This document shows positions 18,124-26,949 of a stretch of 64,000 bases of DNA, piece by piece; position 1 is the stretch's first letter, and every line of letters begins with the position of its first letter. The translations under genes and the position numbers were made by a program. The notes below the pieces were generated by a model. That model had not been told where the DNA came from and ran no database searches. It was given only the letters and a program-made list of their open reading frames with translations. Origin of the DNA: Hymenobacter elongatus (GTDB lineage: Bacteria; Bacteroidota; Bacteroidia; Cytophagales; Hymenobacteraceae); NCBI RefSeq assembly GCF_004745955.1, contig NZ_SRLD01000007.1, positions 62,001 through 126,000 on the forward strand. Direction: 5' to 3'.

Positions 18124-19212
18124 ATGTCATCCCGTTCCTATTCGCTACTGGGCCTGTGGCCCGTCGTTAACCGGTGGAAAACTTTAGTTGCTACGGCTGT
18201 GGGGCTGGCCCTCGTCCTGAGCGTGATAGTGAGCCTGCTGCTGCCTAATATCTATAAGTCGACGGCTGTCTTTTACCCTACCAATCCCAGCAGTACCGAC
18301 CCCGACCGGATTGTGAGCGACGGCGGCAAGCTGGAGCTGGGTGGCCGGGCCGAAGACCTGGACCGGGTCATCACCATCGGCGAGTCGCAAACGCTGGCCG
18401 AGCTTATTATCACCCGCTTCGATCTGCACACCCATTATAAGGTGGGCAAAGCCGGCACCGACGTAGCCGATCAGGCCGCGCTGGAGGAGTTCAACAGCAA
18501 CTTCACCATCGTGCACAACGACCGGGATGCCATTGAGGTCAACTTCCTGGACGAGGACAAAGTCCTGGCGGCCCGCGTGGCCAATACCATTGTGCTGGCC
18601 ATCGACTCCATCAACCAGCAGCTTACCTTCGAAAACCGCCGCAAGGTGATTGACCTGTATCAGGGCCGGAAGGAATTTCTGGAGCGCGAGTACAGCGCCG
18701 CCCACGACAGCCTGCTGCAGGGCCGCCGCCGCTACGGTATCTACGGCATGGAGAACGAGTCGCGCTACCTGGGCCGCGCCATTATCCAAACCGAAACCCA
18801 GCTGCGGCAGGCCGAAGGCGAAGGCAACAGCAGCAAGGCCGCCGGCCTGCGCAAGGCGCTGCGGGGCCTGACCAAAGCCGACGGTGGCAACTTCCTGAAC
18901 CTGGAAAACTATGTGAAGGGCACCGACCTGATGGCGACCACCTACGCCCGGTTTGCCGATATTCAGGGCCGCCTCATTGGGGCTCGCAATGCCTACGAAA
19001 CGGCCAAGCTGGCCATCAGCGGCAAGATTTCCTCCATCTACGTCGTGCAGAAGGCTTTTCCGGCTACCAAGAAAACTTCGCCCGTGCGCTGGCTGATCGT
19101 CCTTTCGTCAGTAGTCATTACGCTGGTGCTGTCCCTGATTTTCGTCACCCTGCTGGAGCTCTACCGGGGCAACCTGACCGTAGGCCGCCCCGGCCCTGAG
19201 CCACAGTCCTGA
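18124..19212 (+). CDS. Wzz/GNVR-domain polysaccharide chain-length or export protein
   Basis: 362 residues with the two-helix Wzz layout: a first membrane segment near residues 20-43 (TLVATAVGLALVLSVIVSLL), a long periplasmic alpha-helical domain, and a second segment near 318-340 just before the C-terminus (WLIVLSSVVITLVLSLIF). The first loop begins with IYKSTAVFYPTNPSS, typical of Wzz proteins. The proline-rich motif before the second helix is short (KKTSPVRW). There is no tyrosine-kinase domain. Such proteins set chain length or couple polymerisation to export. The O-antigen ligase gene follows seven bp after the stop, so the pair forms one transcript, divergent from the flippase operon. 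Confidence 0.85.
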   Translation: MSSRSYSLLGLWPVVNRWKTLVATAVGLALVLSVIVSLLLPNIYKSTAVFYPTNPSSTDPDRIVSDGGKLELGGRAEDLDRVITIGESQTLAELIITRFDLHTHYKVGKAGTDVADQAALEEFNSNFTIVHNDRDAIEVNFLDEDKVLAARVANTIVLAIDSINQQLTFENRRKVIDLYQGRKEFLEREYSAAHDSLLQGRRRYGIYGMENESRYLGRAIIQTETQLRQAEGEGNSSKAAGLRKALRGLTKADGGNFLNLENYVKGTDLMATTYARFADIQGRLIGARNAYETAKLAISGKISSIYVVQKAFPATKKTSPVRWLIVLSSVVITLVLSLIFVTLLELYRGNLTVGRPGPEPQS

Positions 19213-19219
19213 TCCGGTA

Positions 19220-20701
19220 ATGGCCGCTCCTACCCTGCTGGCGCGCCTGCGCCCCCAAGACCCGGCCCAGCGCCTCTACATGGGCTTTATTGCGCTGCTG
19301 CTGCTAAGCGGCACCGCCGCGCTGCTGCTGAAAGCCTCGCTGTGGCTGGCAGTGCCGTTTGCGGCCCTGGGAGTCGTGGTGTTGTTCGTCGACTGGCGCT
19401 GGGTGTACTACCTGCTGCTGCTGACGCTGGCCTTCTCGCGCGAAATTCCTTTGCCCGGCGGCCTGAGTATGGATGTGCCCTCGGAGCCGCTGATGCTGGT
19501 GCTGCTGGTTTGCTTCGGGGTGAGCGTGCTGCTGGGTCGCACCGAAGTGCCGGCCCGCATCTGGCGCCATCCGCTGGTTATCATCATGGCTCTGGCCCTG
19601 CTTTGGTCGGCCGTATCGATGATTTTCTCGGTCAACACCGTGAAATCGGTGAAATACCTGCTGGCCAAAACCTGGTATATCGTGCCGTTCGTATTTGTCA
19701 CGGCGTCCATCGTGCGCCGCCCGGCCGACGTCTGGCGAGTGGTGAGCTTTTACGTGGCCGGGGCTTCGCTGAGTGTGGTGTATACGGCCGCGCGGCACGC
19801 CAGCAAAGGCTTCCGCTTCGATTCCATTAACTGGGCCATTCAGCCTTTCTACATCAATCACGTCATCTACGCCACGGTGATGGCGCTGCTGATTCCCTAC
19901 GCCTTCTACGCCGCCCGCGACACCGAGCAGCCAGCGAAGCGGCGGCTGTGGCGCCTGGCGCTGGGGGTTCTGGTGTTTGGCGTGCTGCTCTCCTACACCC
20001 GGGCGTCTATTGTATCGTTGCCGGTGGCGGGCTTGTTTTACCTGGCCATGCGGCTACGCCTCACCCGCGCTATTCTGGCCGTGGCGGCGGTAGCGGCTTT
20101 CAGTACGGCGTACTTCTTCATGCATGAGAACAACTACATGCTCTACGCGCCCGACTTCGAGAAAACGGTGTTCAACGGGCATAATTTCGAGAAGCACCTC
20201 GAAGCTACCTACAAGCTACAGGATGTGTCGGGCATGGAGCGGGTATACCGCTGGGTGGCGGCGGCCCGCATGATCAGCGAAAAGCCCATTACCGGCAGCG
20301 GTCCCAGCACTTTCTACCCCGAGTATAAGCACTACACCGTCAAGAGTTTCCGCACCTACGTCAGCGACAACCCGGAAAAATCGACTACGCACAACTATTT
20401 TCTGCTGCAGCTGGCCGAACAGGGATTTCCGGGCTTCCTGCTTTTTGTCATCCTGTTTGGCACGGCCCTGGTGCTAATCGAGAACCTGTATCACCGCAGC
20501 CGCTCACCCCAGCACCGCCGCGTCGTGCTGGCGGCCGGCCTCTCGCTGATTGTCATTATTTTCCACCTGCTGCTCAATGAGCTGGTCGAAGTCGATAAGG
20601 TCGGCTCCTTCTTCTACATCGGTCTGGCCGTGCTCATGCGCGCTGAAGGCTGGATAGATGAGGAAAAGAATGAGTTGGAGAGTGCTACGCCAGAAAATTG
20701 A
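19220..20701 (+). CDS. O-antigen ligase/polymerase-family membrane protein
   Basis: 493 residues, about twelve hydrophobic helices, with the Wzy_C/RfaL signature region: VLLSYTRASIVSLPVAGLF before the large periplasmic loop, then ITGSGPSTFYPEYKHYTV and the TTHNYFLLQLAEQGFPGFLL helix containing the conserved histidine. Family members either ligate O-antigen to lipid A core, polymerise repeats, or glycosylate proteins at the periplasmic face, and sequence alone does not separate these. Placement beside Wzz- and Wzx-like genes suggests polymerisation or ligation of the same glycan. Confidence 0.87.
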   Translation: MAAPTLLARLRPQDPAQRLYMGFIALLLLSGTAALLLKASLWLAVPFAALGVVVLFVDWRWVYYLLLLTLAFSREIPLPGGLSMDVPSEPLMLVLLVCFGVSVLLGRTEVPARIWRHPLVIIMALALLWSAVSMIFSVNTVKSVKYLLAKTWYIVPFVFVTASIVRRPADVWRVVSFYVAGASLSVVYTAARHASKGFRFDSINWAIQPFYINHVIYATVMALLIPYAFYAARDTEQPAKRRLWRLALGVLVFGVLLSYTRASIVSLPVAGLFYLAMRLRLTRAILAVAAVAAFSTAYFFMHENNYMLYAPDFEKTVFNGHNFEKHLEATYKLQDVSGMERVYRWVAAARMISEKPITGSGPSTFYPEYKHYTVKSFRTYVSDNPEKSTTHNYFLLQLAEQGFPGFLLFVILFGTALVLIENLYHRSRSPQHRRVVLAAGLSLIVIIFHLLLNELVEVDKVGSFFYIGLAVLMRAEGWIDEEKNELESATPEN

Positions 20702-20773
20702 GCGTACATACCCTCGACACGCTGCGTGCAGCGGAGGATTTTCCTCCGGCCAGCCAATACCCATGTATCCACT

Positions 20774-20816
20774 GCCAGAACGCCCTTTGCCAACCGATGG
20801 CAAAGGGCGTTCTGGC
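20774..20816. terminator. Perfect 19-bp inverted repeat between convergent genes
   Basis: Arms GCCAGAACGCCCTTTGCCA and its exact complement are separated by five bases. It lies between the convergent ligase and phosphatase genes, so it probably stops transcription both ways, although only a GTTT follows on the plus strand and there is no T-run on minus. Confidence 0.65.
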
Positions 20817-20912
20817 GTTTAGGCAGGCTTGCTGAGCTAGGGGAGGAAAATCCTTAGCGCCATTGCTCCCAGCATAACAAGTAGGGGATGGCAACTCCCG
20901 CCTTTCGGTAGC

Positions 20913-22166
20913 TTATTTAAACCGGCAGCTCAGAATCGTGACGTCGTCGGCAAACTGATTTTTGGTGACGCTGAAGTCTTCAATTTCCTTGAGCATTTCC
21001 TTGTGCAAGGCGGGCAGCGGCAGGTAGCGGTTGCGGGCCATCAAAGAGAGCAGGCCCTCTTCCCCATACTCGGTGCCGGCCTCGTCGAATACTTCCGTCA
21101 GGCCGTCGGTGTAGCACAGCAGCAGGGAGTGCGGCGGAATGGTCGTTTCGCCCACCGTGAGCATGGGCAGCTTTTCCATGATGCCCAGCATTACGGTGCC
21201 GTCCTTGAGGTACTGCACGGGCCCGGAGTCGGGCACCAGAATAGGGTCGTTGTGGCCGGCATTCACGTATTGCAGGTGGCGTGTGGCGCGGTTATAGATG
21301 CCAAAGAAGACCGTAATGAACTTCTCGCCGCCCGAGTTGCGAAACAGCAAGTGGTTCAGCTCGTGCACGATGGTGGCCAGCTCCACGTTCTGCCGCAGTA
21401 GCGTGCGCAGGCCCGCCTGGAAGTTCGACATGAGCAGCGAAGCCGGTACGCCTTTGCCCGACACGTCGGCCACGCAGAACAGAAACCGGTCCTGGTCGAT
21501 GGTCACCACGTCGTAATAGTCGCCGCCAATGGCCGTGTGGGGCACGTAGCTGGCATGCACGGCCACCTGGGTATCGTTGGGCAGCTTGCTGGGAAACAGC
21601 AGATTCTGTACTTCCTGGGCAATTTCAATCTCCTTGCGCATGGCGGCGGCTGAAATCCGCTGCCGGTTCAGGCGACGGTTTTCGATGGCCCCGATCAGGA
21701 TGTTGCTCAGCGTTTCCAGAAACTTGCTGCCTTCCTCATTGGCGTAGTCGTCTTGCACGCTGCCAATCAGCACATAGGCCCGCACCGCGTCCTGCTGGCC
21801 CACCGGGATGATGGTTTCGAGCTTGTGCCATTCCTTGTCCAGCGGCAGGCTGGCTGTCGGGCACGGGCCGGCCACGCAGGTATCAATAATTTCGTCGGGC
21901 AGCTCCAGCTTGCGGAAGTCGGCCAGCTGGTGACCGAAGGATATCACGCACTGCCAGCGGCGCTCCTCCTTGATATAGAGCACGATGCGCCGGATATTGA
22001 GCTGACCGAGCAGCGTAAACTGGAAAATCTTGTACAGGGTTTCCTCGGCCGTATCCTGGTTGATGGCCTGGGTAATTTCCAGCAGCGCGCTCAGCTCCTG
22101 CTTTTTCAGCAGCAGCTCTTTGCGCAGGCTCAGAACATCCGGGTGGGTATGGGTCGAATCAGGCAT
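20913..22166 (-). CDS. GAF-SpoIIE (PP2C-type) serine phosphatase
   Basis: 417 residues from the ATG at 22166. A short coiled-coil-like start (LRKELLLKKQELSALLEITQ) leads into a GAF-like sensor domain to about residue 175. The SpoIIE/RsbU phosphatase domain follows, with YVPHTAIGGDYYDVV and FLFCVADVSGKGVPASLLMS supplying metal-binding aspartates, then NAGHNDPIL and LLCYTDGLTEVFD. Such enzymes dephosphorylate anti-sigma-factor antagonists or related STAS proteins in partner-switching circuits. Its signal and target are unknown, and no STAS/anti-sigma pair is adjacent. The start codon overlaps the end of the ABC permease gene by eight bp, so the two are translationally linked. Confidence 0.92.
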   Translation of the reverse strand: MPDSTHTHPDVLSLRKELLLKKQELSALLEITQAINQDTAEETLYKIFQFTLLGQLNIRRIVLYIKEERRWQCVISFGHQLADFRKLELPDEIIDTCVAGPCPTASLPLDKEWHKLETIIPVGQQDAVRAYVLIGSVQDDYANEEGSKFLETLSNILIGAIENRRLNRQRISAAAMRKEIEIAQEVQNLLFPSKLPNDTQVAVHASYVPHTAIGGDYYDVVTIDQDRFLFCVADVSGKGVPASLLMSNFQAGLRTLLRQNVELATIVHELNHLLFRNSGGEKFITVFFGIYNRATRHLQYVNAGHNDPILVPDSGPVQYLKDGTVMLGIMEKLPMLTVGETTIPPHSLLLCYTDGLTEVFDEAGTEYGEEGLLSLMARNRYLPLPALHKEMLKEIEDFSVTKNQFADDVTILSCRFK

Positions 22167-23328
22167 TGGATAGCGGAGTTTTAGGGTCGTAGGCGTCACG
22201 AAGGCCGTTGCCCAGCAAGTTGAAGCTCAATACCAGCAGGCTGATGGCCAGGCCGGGCAGCAGCGTCAGCCACAGGCCGGCTTCGGTGCCCAGCAGCTGA
22301 AATCCTTCGTTCACCATCAGGCCCCAGGAAGGAGACGGCGGCTGCACACCCAGGCCCAGAAAGCTCAGGCCCGCCTCGAGCAAGATAGCCGCCGCGAAGT
22401 TACTGGTTGCAATTACAATGAGGGGCCCGGTCATATTGGGCAGCAAATGCCGGGCAATGAGGCGGCTTTGGGGCAAGCCCAGTACGCGGCCGGCCTCCAC
22501 GAAGGTTTTCTCGCGTAGGCTCAGCATCTGGCCGCGCACCACGCGGGCCACGTCTACCCACATCGTCAGGCCCACGGCCACAAACGACGTCCAGACGCCT
22601 TTGCTGTCGAGGGCCAGCGAAATGGCAATGACAAGCATGATGCCCGGAATGCTCCACACCACCGTCATCAGGCCCAGCAGCAGACTATCGACCCAGCCGC
22701 CCACGTAGCCGGCCACCGCCCCGATGAGCATGCCCAGCGCCAGCGAAATCAGCACGGCCACCAGGCCGATGCCCAGCGACACGCGCGTGCCCAGCAGCAG
22801 GCGGCTCAGCGTGTCGCGCCCGGCTTTGTCGGTACCCAGCCAGTAGGTGCGGGGGCCAATGCGCTCCTGTTCCACCAGGCGGCGCAGCTCCGGCCCCGAG
22901 CCGGCCTGGCCCGCCACAGCGGCCAGCGCGTAGCGCCGGGGCAGCTCGGCCAGGGCGCTGTGGTTGCGGTAGGGCAGTATCCGCACCGAATCGCCCACGA
23001 GCTGGTAGCCCCCGATGGGCGACTCCTGAAACCGGGGTTCGCGACCCTGCCACCACGTACGCCAGATATTGTCGGGCGCGGGTTCGGCAGCGGGCACCGG
23101 CAGGCGCAGGACGGTAGCCGTGAAGCCGGGAGGCTCTTTTTGGAGCTGCACCAGGCCGTTGTTTGCATCGGGCGAGTTGTCGGGCAGCACCCAGTAGCCA
23201 GCCAGCGCGACCAGGGTACAGAGTATGATGAAGCCCAGCCCCAGCATGGCCGGGCGGTTTTGCCAGAGCCGCTGCCGCACATAGTAGCCCGGCGGCCGGA
23301 CCGCCGGCGGAGCCGAACGACCAGACAT
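22159..23328 (-). CDS. OppC/DppC-like ABC transporter permease
   Basis: 389 residues from the ATG at 23328. The first helix (AMLGLGFIILCTLVALAGYW) is followed by a large extracytoplasmic insert of about 110 residues, longer than in E. coli DppC. The binding-protein-dependent permease domain begins WLGTDKAGRDTLSRLLLGTR and carries the ATPase-contact EAA loop EAGRVLGLPQSRLIARHLLPN. It would import or export peptides or nickel-like cargo together with another permease, ATPases and a binding protein, none of which is nearby. Bacteroidota often carry such orphan permeases with long inserts. The gene follows the small 23.3-kb gene by 16 bp. Confidence 0.88.
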   Translation of the reverse strand: MSGRSAPPAVRPPGYYVRQRLWQNRPAMLGLGFIILCTLVALAGYWVLPDNSPDANNGLVQLQKEPPGFTATVLRLPVPAAEPAPDNIWRTWWQGREPRFQESPIGGYQLVGDSVRILPYRNHSALAELPRRYALAAVAGQAGSGPELRRLVEQERIGPRTYWLGTDKAGRDTLSRLLLGTRVSLGIGLVAVLISLALGMLIGAVAGYVGGWVDSLLLGLMTVVWSIPGIMLVIAISLALDSKGVWTSFVAVGLTMWVDVARVVRGQMLSLREKTFVEAGRVLGLPQSRLIARHLLPNMTGPLIVIATSNFAAAILLEAGLSFLGLGVQPPSPSWGLMVNEGFQLLGTEAGLWLTLLPGLAISLLVLSFNLLGNGLRDAYDPKTPLSNA

Positions 23329-23344
23329 GGTATGCCCCGCCACC

Positions 23345-23680
23345 CTACCGGCTATTGTGAGCCAGCAAGCCGGGCTTGGTGGCCAGAAAGTAGCAGTCGC
23401 GGGCCAGCGCCCCGAAGGACGTTATTTCGTAGGCCAGCTCCGTATCCGGGTCGGGATAAAAGCATTTGACGTAGTCCTGCTCCAGCAGCACGCGCAGATT
23501 GCGCTCCAGCTCGGGAGTCGCCAGCTTGGTTTTCTCGCTGAGGGTACGGAAGGGAGTGACGAAGTAGAGCTCGTCGATGATATCGTATTCGGTGTCGGTC
23601 ACGGCGGGGCGGTTTGGGCGGGTAAGGTGAAACAAATGTAGCTCCGCGAGACGGGAAAGGGAAATGCCGGGAGTAGACAT
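23345..23680 (-). CDS. Conserved small protein of unknown function, possibly winged-helix
   Basis: 111 residues from the ATG at 23680 (MSTPGISLSRLAELHLFHL). The middle part, DIIDELYFVTPFRTL followed by TPELERNLRVLLEQDYVKCFY and YEITSFGALARD, has the helix-helix-strand rhythm of a winged-helix domain: a recognition-like helix, then two strands ending in a serine/glycine turn. I cannot name a family. It ends 16 bp before the ABC permease and is likely in its operon. Confidence 0.6.
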   Translation of the reverse strand: MSTPGISLSRLAELHLFHLTRPNRPAVTDTEYDIIDELYFVTPFRTLSEKTKLATPELERNLRVLLEQDYVKCFYPDPDTELAYEITSFGALARDCYFLATKPGLLAHNSR

Positions 23681-23693
23681 GCCTCCATAGCAC

Positions 23694-23725
23694 AACGCCC
23701 CCGACCAGAGGGGGCCGGGGGCGTT
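23694..23725 (-). terminator. Strong hairpin after the serine hydrolase locus
   Basis: AACGCCCCCG and CGGGGGCGTT pair perfectly around a 12-nt loop, lying between the end of the membrane segment gene and the next gene. There is no T-run. Confidence 0.5.
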
Positions 23726-23800
23726 GGTGGTGCGCTAGATAAGGATAAGGTAGCAAGGGGCCGGGCCGACCAGGCGGGCAGCGTGGCCGAGCAGGTGAGG

Positions 23801-24268
23801 TTATAGCGCCCATACCCGGAGGCTCATCCACCCATACATAGCCACCACGGTAGCCAGCCAGCTCAGCGCCCCGTAGGTGAGCAGCAGGTACCAGGCCACG
23901 GCGCGGCGCTGGAAATGCCCGAAGTACCATACCGTGAGCAGGAGCCCGCCCACCGTGCAGGCTACGAACATCAGCGGGCCCAGCGACACCAGTACGGTGG
24001 TGAGGTTGACCTGGCCCGCCATCCAGAAGTGCTCGGTAAGGTTGAAGAGGGCACCCGCCGTAACTACCAGCGCGCTCGTAGCCAGCAGCGGCAGCAGCCG
24101 GGGCAGCAGCTGAACCCGTGGAATTCTGCGGCGCAGCACCCGAGCCAGCCCCACCAGCGCCGCCAGACTGCTGCTGAGCACCAGCAGCCCGCTCAGGACC
24201 AGCAGCGCCGGGGGCAGCCACCACCAGAACCCCGCCGACAGTGCGTAGCCCGAGCGGGTAATCAGCAC
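23801..24268 (-). pseudogene. Detached C-terminal membrane domain of the split serine hydrolase
   Basis: 155 codons starting at a GTG (24268), with four hydrophobic segments (WWWLPPALLVLSGLLVLS, LLATSALVVTAGALF, LVSLGPLMFVACTVGGLLL, YLLLTYGALSWLATVVAMY). It lies directly downstream of the serine hydrolase and in the frame that hydrolase should have used. Reading upstream from this start there is one codon (CGG), a TAG at 24272-24274, and then an open stretch (LTFRLPADRQATVVLTQDKG) that continues the hydrolase. Many Bacteroidota beta-lactamase-fold hydrolases end in such a four-helix membrane domain, so I read this as the severed tail of one gene. If translated alone from the GTG it would be an orphan membrane protein. 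Confidence 0.7.
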
Positions 24269-25665
24269 CCGCTACCCGCCTTTGTCTTGGGTGAGCACAA
24301 CGGTGGCCTGCCGGTCGGCGGGCAGGCGAAAGGTGAGCGGGCCGGTGGGCAGCAAGGTATCGGCCTTGCCGATAAGCGGTTCGCTAAGCAAAAATCACCT
24401 TGTTGGCGCAGGTTGACGCCCCCCAGCAGGTAGTCCGCAAAACCAAACAGTTCGTTGCGGGCGGCGTTGCGGTAGTGGCCCAGATACGGGGCCACGGCGG
24501 CGGCATCGAGCGGCACGCGGGGCGCGGGCACCAGCGCCGGGAGCCGCTGCAGCAGAAAGGCCTGCACCAGCTGCTCCAGCTTCGGGGCGCGCCCCCCGCC
24601 GTTGTTCGAAAACGCATAGCCCACGCCCAGCTCACGGTGGTAGCCAAAGGCGGTGATGAACCCGTCGATGCCGCCGCTGTGGCCCCGGAACAGGGCCTTG
24701 CCCTTCTGCCCAAGCGAGTAATTGGCCGGGCCGTAGCCGGCGGGCAGGCCGGCGCGGGCGGAGAGGGGTGAGTGGGCCGTTTCCAGCTCGCGCAGGCTGG
24801 CGGGCTGCAGCAGCGCGGTGCCGTTGGGCGTGCGGCCGTCGTGCAGAAAAAACTGCACCCACTGCGTCATATCGGCCGCCGAGGCGCTCATCGAGCCGGC
24901 CGGACCGACGTAGATGGGCAGCAGCGGCACGGCCTGGTAGTGCCCGTTCGTGTATTTGTAGCCCCGCGACACGCCGACGCCGGGGCTGATGCGCAGCGCC
25001 GGGGTGGCATCGGGCATGGCCAAGGGGCGCAGCAGGTGCGCGGTGAGGTAGTGCTCGTAAGGCTGGCCGCTGAACTTTTCGAGCAGGTAGCCCGCCGCCA
25101 GGTAGCCGGGGTTGGAGTAGCTCATCCGCTCGCCGGGCCGCCAGCGGCAGCGCAGCTCGCCCCGGAATACGGCCAGCCCCGCCGCGCCGCACGGGTCGGT
25201 GGGCGTGGCGTTGTAGATATGGTTGAGGCGCATGTCGTCGAAGCCGGCGGTATGCTCCAGCAGGTGCACCACGCGCACGGGGTCGGTGGCCTCCCAGGGG
25301 TTATCGATGGGGATTTCGGGAGCGATTTTGCGCACTTCGTCGTTCAGGCGCAGCTTGCCTTGCTCGATGAGCTGCATCAGGCCGGCCGCCACAAAGGTCT
25401 TCGTGACCGAGCCGATGCGGAAGCAGGTGTGCGCCGTCACGGGCCGCTGGGCTGCCAGGTCGGCCAGCCCCAGTCCGCCTTCAAACAGCACCGAATCGTG
25501 GCGCACCAGCGTGAGCATCATCCCCGGAATATGCTCGCGGGCCATCACGTGCCGCAGTGAATCCTGGAGCTGTGCCAGCGAGCGGATGGCGGGAACGCCC
25601 GGCTGCGCCCTGGCTGGAACCGCCAGTACAAGAAGTAGTAAGGCCGCGAGTAGCACGTTTTTCAT
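24262..25665 (-). CDS. Serine hydrolase (beta-lactamase/class C fold), frameshifted near its C-terminus
   Basis: Starts at the ATG at 25665 with signal peptide KNVLLAALLLLVLAVPARA. The catalytic SxxK is in FRIGSVTKTFVAAGLMQLIE, the YxN-type motif is YSNPGYLAAGYLLEKF, and a late HSGGIDGFITAFGYH supplies the HxG-type motif. So the penicillin-binding-protein-like domain (about residues 30-370) is intact. After VNLRQQGDF the frame slips at a T5 run (A5 at 24390-24394 on plus): the visible frame ends in a proline/cysteine-rich tail. The neighbouring frame continues sensibly as LLSEPLIGKADTLLPTGP. One missing T restores it. A further in-frame TAG then separates the membrane domain. The enzyme may still be secreted; its substrate (peptide, ester or beta-lactam) is unknown. 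Confidence 0.82.
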   Translation of the reverse strand: MKNVLLAALLLLVLAVPARAQPGVPAIRSLAQLQDSLRHVMAREHIPGMMLTLVRHDSVLFEGGLGLADLAAQRPVTAHTCFRIGSVTKTFVAAGLMQLIEQGKLRLNDEVRKIAPEIPIDNPWEATDPVRVVHLLEHTAGFDDMRLNHIYNATPTDPCGAAGLAVFRGELRCRWRPGERMSYSNPGYLAAGYLLEKFSGQPYEHYLTAHLLRPLAMPDATPALRISPGVGVSRGYKYTNGHYQAVPLLPIYVGPAGSMSASAADMTQWVQFFLHDGRTPNGTALLQPASLRELETAHSPLSARAGLPAGYGPANYSLGQKGKALFRGHSGGIDGFITAFGYHRELGVGYAFSNNGGGRAPKLEQLVQAFLLQRLPALVPAPRVPLDAAAVAPYLGHYRNAARNELFGFADYLLGGVNLRQQGDFCLANRLSARPIPCCPPARSPFACPPTGRPPLCSPKTKAGSGC

Positions 25666-26266
25666 CAACCCAGAAAAAGGGTGAGTAAGCAAGTAGCACC
25701 AGTCGGCACCCGGAAACCTGTCGCTGTTGAGTTGGTAGGTATTCCAAGAATCAGGTGGAGCATCCTGCTACAGCAACGGACAAACTACCGCGCTCAAGAA
25801 GAAGGCAACAAGTAGCGGGTAGATGCGGAGAAGGCAAAAAGCGTTGTTTGGCTGGGGGAGGAAAGGGTGGCTCAGGGGTTGCCAGCGGGAGGTAACTGGT
25901 AGCCTGCTATCTGGTTAAGCACTAAAATTTACTACTTTACTGCGTAAGACCAACTTCACCATTTTTCTGAGGTTGGGTTTATTACCAAAATTATATTATT
26001 CAACTATTCCCAGACTAAGACGGTGATTCTTGCACTTCCCCACTGTCCCGAAAATCCTGTTTGCCCGTGCCCGTGAAAGCACTTGTTCCGAGTTTACGAA
26101 ACTCATCCCCTCAGCACGTTTCGTAAACTTTGAATCGTAGACGGGTTTCGTAAACTCCCCCGCCCCGGCAGCGGCCATCTGGCCACTTGGTATGGACTAA
26201 TTCCCGCTGTTAACTGAAAGGAGCGTTATTTTGACAACGACTATTGGATTTGCGCCCGCCGTTGCC
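25666..26266. other. Non-coding gap with a three-fold GTTTACGAAAC motif
   Basis: Apart from the motif cluster at 26091-26156 I see no gene. It lies upstream of both the serine hydrolase (minus) and the broken gene at 26.27 kb (plus). Confidence 0.45.
26091..26156. repeat. Three copies of the 11-bp motif GTTTCGTAAAC/GTTTACGAAAC
   Basis: Copies are at 26091-26103 (AGTTTACGAAACT, one orientation), 26118-26129 and 26145-26156 (GTTTCGTAAACT, opposite orientation), with centres about 26-27 bp apart. Each unit is nearly self-complementary. The arrangement resembles a set of operator sites upstream of the 26.3-kb gene, but it could equally be a small dispersed repeat. Confidence 0.6.
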
Positions 26267-26746
26267 ATGAAGAAAGCCTTGCCCTTGTTGCAGCAGTACA
26301 TGGGATGCTCGCTGGTGTCGGTGACGGCCGGCGGGGTGCCCCAGCCGTGGCCATTGACGGAAGCACTGGCGTGTGAGCGCCTCGAACTGGTCTTTGACCA
26401 CGGCCCTGTACTAACCCTTGCCGCGGCCGGAGAAGACCACTTTTATGGAGAGGCCGACTTGCTCGTGGCCGCGTCGGGCGCTGCGGCCCCCATCGTGCCC
26501 CCAACCCGGCCCGGAAGGGACCCGCGCGAGTAAGGGAAGTACTGGCAGTACGAACCCCAAGGGGTAAACCTGTGGCCAACAAAGTACCTGATGCACGTAG
26601 AGTTTCGGTGGGAGACGGGCTCCTTCTCCGCCGGTTACTTGGTGGCGCGTCCCGGCCAGCCCCTGACCATTGACCTAAATGCAGTTCACCTCACAGCAGC
26701 CTGGTTGGACGGTACCGCAACAGGATTAGAGCACGGGGTGGTTTAA
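26267..26746 (+). pseudogene. Unknown gene interrupted by an in-frame TAA
   Basis: An open frame from the ATG at 26267 (MKKALPLLQQYMGCSLVSV) ends at a TAA at 26531-26533. The same frame then runs on without stops for another 70 codons (KYWQYEPQGVNLWPTKYL, then HVEFRWETGSFSAGYLVARP) to a TAA at 26744. The second half has normal coding character (tryptophan- and tyrosine-containing, GC-ending codons), so I read both halves as one roughly 159-codon gene with a nonsense change. A small protein with such a W/Y-rich beta pattern resembles immunity-protein-like folds, but I recognise no family. The first half may still be made. Confidence 0.5.
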
Positions 26747-26949
26747 GCAAACGGTCCGAATAGGAGAACGAGGGTATTTTCGGGCCACCCGTTAGTTTGC
26801 TCAGTCGGCAGGGATTAACCGCTTCGTGACAGTCATGCACAAGCGGAGCCTGCTAGAGCACGTAACGTGCCCTCAGGTCGCTTCCTGGCCGGAGCGCGGG
26901 TTTCATCACCAATGCTTGGCTGCTGCATTTTCAAATTCTTGAATACCTG

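Noticed and set aside
25996-26178. 60-codon minus-strand frame containing EFTKPVYDSKFTKRAEGM
   Set aside because: The repeated FTK/FVN residues simply reflect the three GTTTACGAAAC motifs read in one frame. No gene features.
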